From CAZIPZ01 sp964541075 (GTDB lineage: Bacteria > Acidobacteriota > Terriglobia > 20CM-2-55-15): 18,587 nucleotides of DNA. This document shows positions 15,117 through 18,587 of the stretch, one piece after another (position 1 is the stretch's first letter; each line of letters begins with the position of its first letter). The position numbers and the translations under genes were made by a program. Location of the stretch: positions 1-18,587 of the forward strand of contig CAZIPZ010000068.1 of assembly GCA_964541075.1 (NCBI GenBank), read 5' to 3'. Below the pieces are notes generated by a model, which worked only from the letters and a program-made list of their open reading frames with translations, did no database searches and was not told where the DNA came from.

Positions 15117-15210
15117 ACCTCAGCAGACGAACATCTTTTGCCCCTCCCGTCACCAGCCTCGGTTTGTCGCCGCTCGTGTTGCACATAGTATTGGTGAAGG
15201 TGTTACCGAC

Positions 15211-16869
15211 TTGAAAGTAGAACGCATCGGAGATCGTCTCATAAGTGCGGGTCTTATCTCCCCGGATCAGCTCGAGTTTGCCCTCAAAGAGCAGAAGCGG
15301 ACAGGAGAACGCTTGGGCGCCATCCTTCGGCAGCTTAATCTGATTACGGAGGACCACCTTGCCAAGATCCTTGCGGAATCTGCAGGTATCGAGCACGTCA
15401 GCCTTCGCAACCTCTCTATAGATCCTACCGTGACCTCGGCGCTGCCAGAAGCGGTCTCGCGCAAACTGAAAGTGTTTCCAATCGCTGTTGACGCCAACTC
15501 GATCACAGTCGCGATGGCTGACTCGCTGGACGTCGGAAGCATTGACCGCGTGCAACAGCAGGCCCGTCGGTATGTGAAGGTGGTCTCGTCCACCGAATTC
15601 GACGTCCTCACAACGATCGATAAGTACTATGGGGCGGTCAAGGACGCGGGTTCGCTGGAAGATTTGATCGAAGAGGCGGTTCGGCAGACCGAAGCAAAGG
15701 GCGGCGAAGGTCGTGAGGACCTGGGATTGGTAGCTCCGGTTATCAAGCTGATCGATCTCATCATACTGACCGGCGTTTCGGAGAGAGCGACGGACATTCA
15801 CTTCGAACCGGAGAAGAACCTGGTTCGCATTCGCTATCGCATTGATGGGGTCCTGAAACAGGGACCCTACATTCCGAAGAAGCTCGAGCGCGCAATCAAC
15901 TCGCGCATCAAGATCATGGGAAACCTGAATATTTCGGAGTCCCGGCTTCCTCAGGATGGCAAGGCCACGGTTCCCGTTTACGGCAAGACCATAGACATAC
16001 GTATCGCCACGTTCCCTACTATTTTCGGTGAAAACGTGGTCCTCCGGGTTCTAAACAAAGAACAACTGATCATTGGTCTTGAAAATCTCGGTTTTTCTGA
16101 AAAGAACCTCGGACGTCTCATGCAGGCGATCCAGAATCCTAATGGAATATGCCTGGTTACGGGCCCTACGGGATCCGGAAAAACCACGACCCTTTACGCA
16201 GCGCTCCTCAAGATCAGCACTCCAGAAAGAAAGATCATTACTCTGGAGGATCCCGTTGAATACGAACTGCCGCTGATTCGGCAGTCCCAGATAAACGTCC
16301 GCGCAGGTTTGACTTATGCCGGAGGCCTTCGAGCGATTCTCAGGCAGGATCCCGATATCATTCTGGTTGGAGAAATGCGCGATGAAGAGACTATAGACAC
16401 CGCTATCCGCGCAGCTCTCACAGGCCTTCTTGTTTTTAGCACCCTTCACACCAACGATGCGGCTTCGACGATCCCGCGACTTCTAGACATGGGCGTCGAA
16501 CCCTTTCTGGTCGCCTCGTCTCTCGTGGGAGTCGTCGGGCAGAGACTGGTTAGACTGATCTGTAGATATTGCAAAGAAGAGTCTGTCGCAAATCCAGACC
16601 TTGCCCGACGATTAAAAGTGCCTCCTGGGCGCTATTACGCGGGAAAGGGGTGCAAGAACTGTGAAGGAACGGGATATCGTGGTCGAACCGTTATTTCTGA
16701 AATCATGCTGCTCTCGACCGCGCTTCAGAAAGCAATCATGGAGCGGGCCGATGCTTCCGTGATTCGTGCGATGGCCAAGGAAGAGGGAATGGAAACAATG
16801 CTGGAGGATGGAATTCAGAAAGCGATTAAAGGGCTCACAACGTTGGAAGAGGTGGCGCGCGTAGTTTGA
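15211..16869 (+). CDS. pilB: Type IV pilus assembly ATPase PilB, with MshEN c-di-GMP-binding motif
   Basis: The 552-aa cytoplasmic hexameric motor powers pilus extension. The N-terminus has the MshEN motif: R5-IG-x2-LI-x2-GLI-x4-L-x3-L-x2-Q28, a five-residue spacer KRTGE, then a second copy R34-LG...LAES57 that is degenerate (Asn for the Gly, Ser for the Gln). MshEN domains bind c-di-GMP. The ATPase core has Walker A GPTGSGKTT (318-326), an Asp box TLEDPVEYE (344-352), Walker B IILVGE (383-388) and a His box with TLHTNDA (411-417). Leu406 replaces the usual His of TGHLV. Two CxxC pairs (451/454 and 481/484) form the zinc site. The start is TTG at 15211, with GAAGG about ten bases before it. 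A GspE of a type II system is an alternative, but the pilM-like gene favours pili. Confidence 0.92.
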   Translation: MKVERIGDRLISAGLISPDQLEFALKEQKRTGERLGAILRQLNLITEDHLAKILAESAGIEHVSLRNLSIDPTVTSALPEAVSRKLKVFPIAVDANSITVAMADSLDVGSIDRVQQQARRYVKVVSSTEFDVLTTIDKYYGAVKDAGSLEDLIEEAVRQTEAKGGEGREDLGLVAPVIKLIDLIILTGVSERATDIHFEPEKNLVRIRYRIDGVLKQGPYIPKKLERAINSRIKIMGNLNISESRLPQDGKATVPVYGKTIDIRIATFPTIFGENVVLRVLNKEQLIIGLENLGFSEKNLGRLMQAIQNPNGICLVTGPTGSGKTTTLYAALLKISTPERKIITLEDPVEYELPLIRQSQINVRAGLTYAGGLRAILRQDPDIILVGEMRDEETIDTAIRAALTGLLVFSTLHTNDAASTIPRLLDMGVEPFLVASSLVGVVGQRLVRLICRYCKEESVANPDLARRLKVPPGRYYAGKGCKNCEGTGYRGRTVISEIMLLSTALQKAIMERADASVIRAMAKEEGMETMLEDGIQKAIKGLTTLEEVARVV

Positions 16870-16889
16870 AATAGCACGAAGCTTACCGC

Positions 16890-18095
16890 ATGGAATTCGA
16901 ATACAAGGCAAAAGACGACGCTGGAAAAACCGTAACGGGGATCATGGACGCGGACGACGAAGACGCATTGGCAAGCGCCCTCGACTTACAGAATTTGTTC
17001 CTGGTTGAAGCGACGCCGGCCAAGAGAGAAGCTTCAGGACGCGCACGCAAGAAAGTCAAAGCGCGTGATCTGCTGAACTTCACTCTGGACCTGTCAACAA
17101 TCCTGGGATCTGGAATCCCCATAACGGAAGGTCTCCAGGATCTTGCAAAATCCTCAGAGCACGCGAACCTTCAGTACATCATCGAAGATGTTCTGGCGAG
17201 CATCAATTCAGGATCGAGCCTTTCAGCCGCCTTTGAAAGACATCCCAAGGCCTTCGACAAACTGTACGTCAGCATTGTAAGGGCCGGAGAGACGTCCGGA
17301 AATCTCGACCGTGTCCTGGCGGATCTTGCCGTTTTTCTGGAATGGAAAGGGGATCTGCGGCGCGATGTCATTCAAGCCATGACTTATCCTGCAATGGTCA
17401 TGGTCGCCATCAGCGGACTGCTTATTCTCCTCGCAACGGTGGTCTTTCCTCAGTTTGCGACTGTGCTCAATCAGGCAAGAGGACCGATCCCGCTTCCCAC
17501 AAGAATTCTGTTCGCTCTGAGCGCTTTATTCCGTGGTTATTGGTGGGCGATCCTGATGGCCATTGTGGCCTCCGTGGCTGGATTCTGGTTCTGGATTCGA
17601 ACTCCAAAGGGCCGCGCGAGCTTTGACGCACTCAAACTTAGGATTCCGGTTTTCGGGGGATTGGCTCGCGACATCGCGCTTTCCCGCTTCTGTCACTTTT
17701 TCCAAATTCTGTTTTCTGCAGGTGTAGACATTTCCTACACACTGACAATTGTGGAGGAGGTCGTCGGAAACGTAGTGCTCGCAGACGCGACCAGAACGGT
17801 TAGAAATGAAATCCGGGCGGGAAACTCGATCTCTGCTTCGCTTGCGGCTACAGGACGTTTTCCGACGATGGTCGTGCGAATGTTTCACATCGGTGAAGCC
17901 AGCGGGCAGCTTTCCGCGTCCATCGAGAAAGCATGCCGCTATTACGACAAGGAAATCCCGGCAATGATCAAGCGTGTTTTCACGATCCTTGAACCAGTGA
18001 TGTACATCTTCCTGGCGGTTATTGTCCTGACTGCGGCTCTGGCGATCTATCTACCCCTGTACCAGATGATGGGATCATTCTCACAAAAGCGGTGA
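16890..18095 (+). CDS. pilC: Type IV pilus inner-membrane platform protein PilC
   Basis: The 401-aa protein has the two T2SSF domains of PilC/GspF. The first includes LSTILGSGIPITEGLQDLAK (68-87) and IVRAGETSGNLDRVLADLA (129-147). The second repeats this pattern: FQILFSAGVDISYTLTIVEE (271-290) and FHIGEASGQLSASIEKA (332-348). Three membrane segments are visible: TYPAMVMVAISGLLILLATVV (165-185), WWAILMAIVASVAGFWFWI (218-236) and VMYIFLAVIVLTAALAIYLP (370-389). The N-terminal 50 residues (MEFEYKAKDDAGKTVTGIMDADD) are typical. It anchors the pilin assembly machine and couples to PilB. It follows pilB after 20 nt; no pilT gene lies between, unlike in many genomes. Confidence 0.93.
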   Translation: MEFEYKAKDDAGKTVTGIMDADDEDALASALDLQNLFLVEATPAKREASGRARKKVKARDLLNFTLDLSTILGSGIPITEGLQDLAKSSEHANLQYIIEDVLASINSGSSLSAAFERHPKAFDKLYVSIVRAGETSGNLDRVLADLAVFLEWKGDLRRDVIQAMTYPAMVMVAISGLLILLATVVFPQFATVLNQARGPIPLPTRILFALSALFRGYWWAILMAIVASVAGFWFWIRTPKGRASFDALKLRIPVFGGLARDIALSRFCHFFQILFSAGVDISYTLTIVEEVVGNVVLADATRTVRNEIRAGNSISASLAATGRFPTMVVRMFHIGEASGQLSASIEKACRYYDKEIPAMIKRVFTILEPVMYIFLAVIVLTAALAIYLPLYQMMGSFSQKR

Positions 18096-18099
18096 GTTA

Positions 18100-18587
18100 G
18101 TGGCTAATCGAGTACTTGGAATTGAATATACGGATGACCGGATCAGAGTTGTAGAAGTGAGCTTCGGACGCCGTCTGAAGGTATTCAACTTCGCCGTCAT
18201 CGACAACCGCAACGTTGCACCTGAACGGCGCGCTGAACAGTTCAATCATACCCTGCAGGTTCGGGGCTTTGAGGCGAAAGACGCCATTGTTGTCATGACG
18301 GGCGGCAATGCAGAGCACCGACTTCTCACTCTTCCTATCCTGTCTGCCCGAGAACTTCACTTCGTTCTTCAGCGGGAATCGAAGAAGCTGGCCCCCGCCG
18401 GCATAGCGGAAATGGTATGGTCCTACGAAATTCTTAAATCCAAAGAAGAGCTTGGCATTAAGAAGAATCAAATCCTGCTTGTTACGGCGGCAAAGCCTAT
18501 GGTCGATGCCGCACAAGAGTTCATCGGCAAAACGCGACTGAGACTGGTGCAGGTGAGCACCATTGCCGAAGCAGTGTTGAATCTCCT
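18100..18587 (+). CDS. pilM: PilM-like actin-fold pilus protein (N-terminus, runs off the right edge)
   Basis: A GTG at 18100, directly after an in-frame TAG and four bases past the pilC stop, opens a frame that stays open for 162 codons to the window edge. It reads MANRVLGIEYTDDRIRVVEV, then LKVFNFAVIDNRNV, later LLTLPILSARELHFVLQRES and NQILLVTAAKPMVDAAQEFI. This layout (short beta hairpin, charged phase, LP.L...EL motif, then a 'vaa.k..v' strand) is that of the PilM/GspL-like actin-fold proteins that link the cytoplasmic face to PilN/PilO. The usual D-x-G loop at the start is replaced by EYTDDRIR, so nucleotide binding may be weakened. The assignment rests on about 40 percent of the protein and on position. 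Confidence 0.7.
   Translation, partial: MANRVLGIEYTDDRIRVVEVSFGRRLKVFNFAVIDNRNVAPERRAEQFNHTLQVRGFEAKDAIVVMTGGNAEHRLLTLPILSARELHFVLQRESKKLAPAGIAEMVWSYEILKSKEELGIKKNQILLVTAAKPMVDAAQEFIGKTRLRLVQVSTIAEAVLNL

Noticed and set aside
15115..15801. 228-codon minus-strand open frame at the start of pilB
   Set aside because: It overlaps the conserved PilB N-terminal domain and the pil promoter; no protein character.
1..18587. CRISPR array, tRNA, rRNA, transposase or phage genes
   Set aside because: No regularly spaced repeats, no tRNA T-loop context, and no transposase or phage-like protein was seen on either strand.

Overview
The window looks like a chromosomal segment of a Gram-negative bacterium. 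My best guess is Acidobacteriota: a DUF4159 protein beside a diheme cytochrome c, a lone LctP permease, a pilB-pilC-pilM pilus order and moderately high GC all fit. The phylum is inferred from gene content, not from a marker gene. I see no rRNA, tRNA, CRISPR array, IS element or phage gene. Genes are densely packed, with ATGA stop/start overlaps inside operons.

Layout, left to right. (1) 1-66, minus: only the first 22 codons of an exported protein, with a good RBS, a TTGACA promoter and an inverted repeat just behind it. (2) 377-2204, minus: a two-gene operon for a periplasmic diheme cytochrome c followed by a DUF4159 protein, with its own sigma70-type promoter and a hairpin after it. (3) 2582-4266, plus: a 155-aa single-TM orphan closed by a perfect 11-bp stem-loop, then a multi-TM acyltransferase of the DUF1624/heparan-alpha-glucosaminide N-acetyltransferase class. 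(4) 4271-7488, minus: family 2 glycosyltransferase, SAM methyltransferase (22-nt overlap) and an L-lactate permease. (5) 7489-7833: a divergent gap without a clear gene but with several strong stem-loops. (6) 7834-8331, plus: a Nudix hydrolase whose stop codon interlocks with that of ureD. (7) 8328-13267, minus: a complete urease operon ureABCEFGD with every catalytic residue present. (8) 13386-13547, plus: a 53-aa cysteine-ribbon protein. (9) 13785-18587, plus: a GAF-GGDEF diguanylate cyclase, then a type IV pilus block of pilB, pilC and the start of a pilM-like gene.

How they work together. The urease operon encodes the enzyme (UreABC) and its nickel-insertion chaperones (UreE, F, G, D), giving urea breakdown to ammonia and CO2. 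The right-hand block assembles type IV pili. The PilB there carries a c-di-GMP-binding MshEN motif at its N terminus, and the neighbouring gene makes a c-di-GMP synthase with an intact inhibitory site, so a local signal-to-pilus link is likely. The glycosyltransferase/methyltransferase pair probably acts on a lipid-linked or surface sugar. The role of the cytochrome/DUF4159 pair is open.
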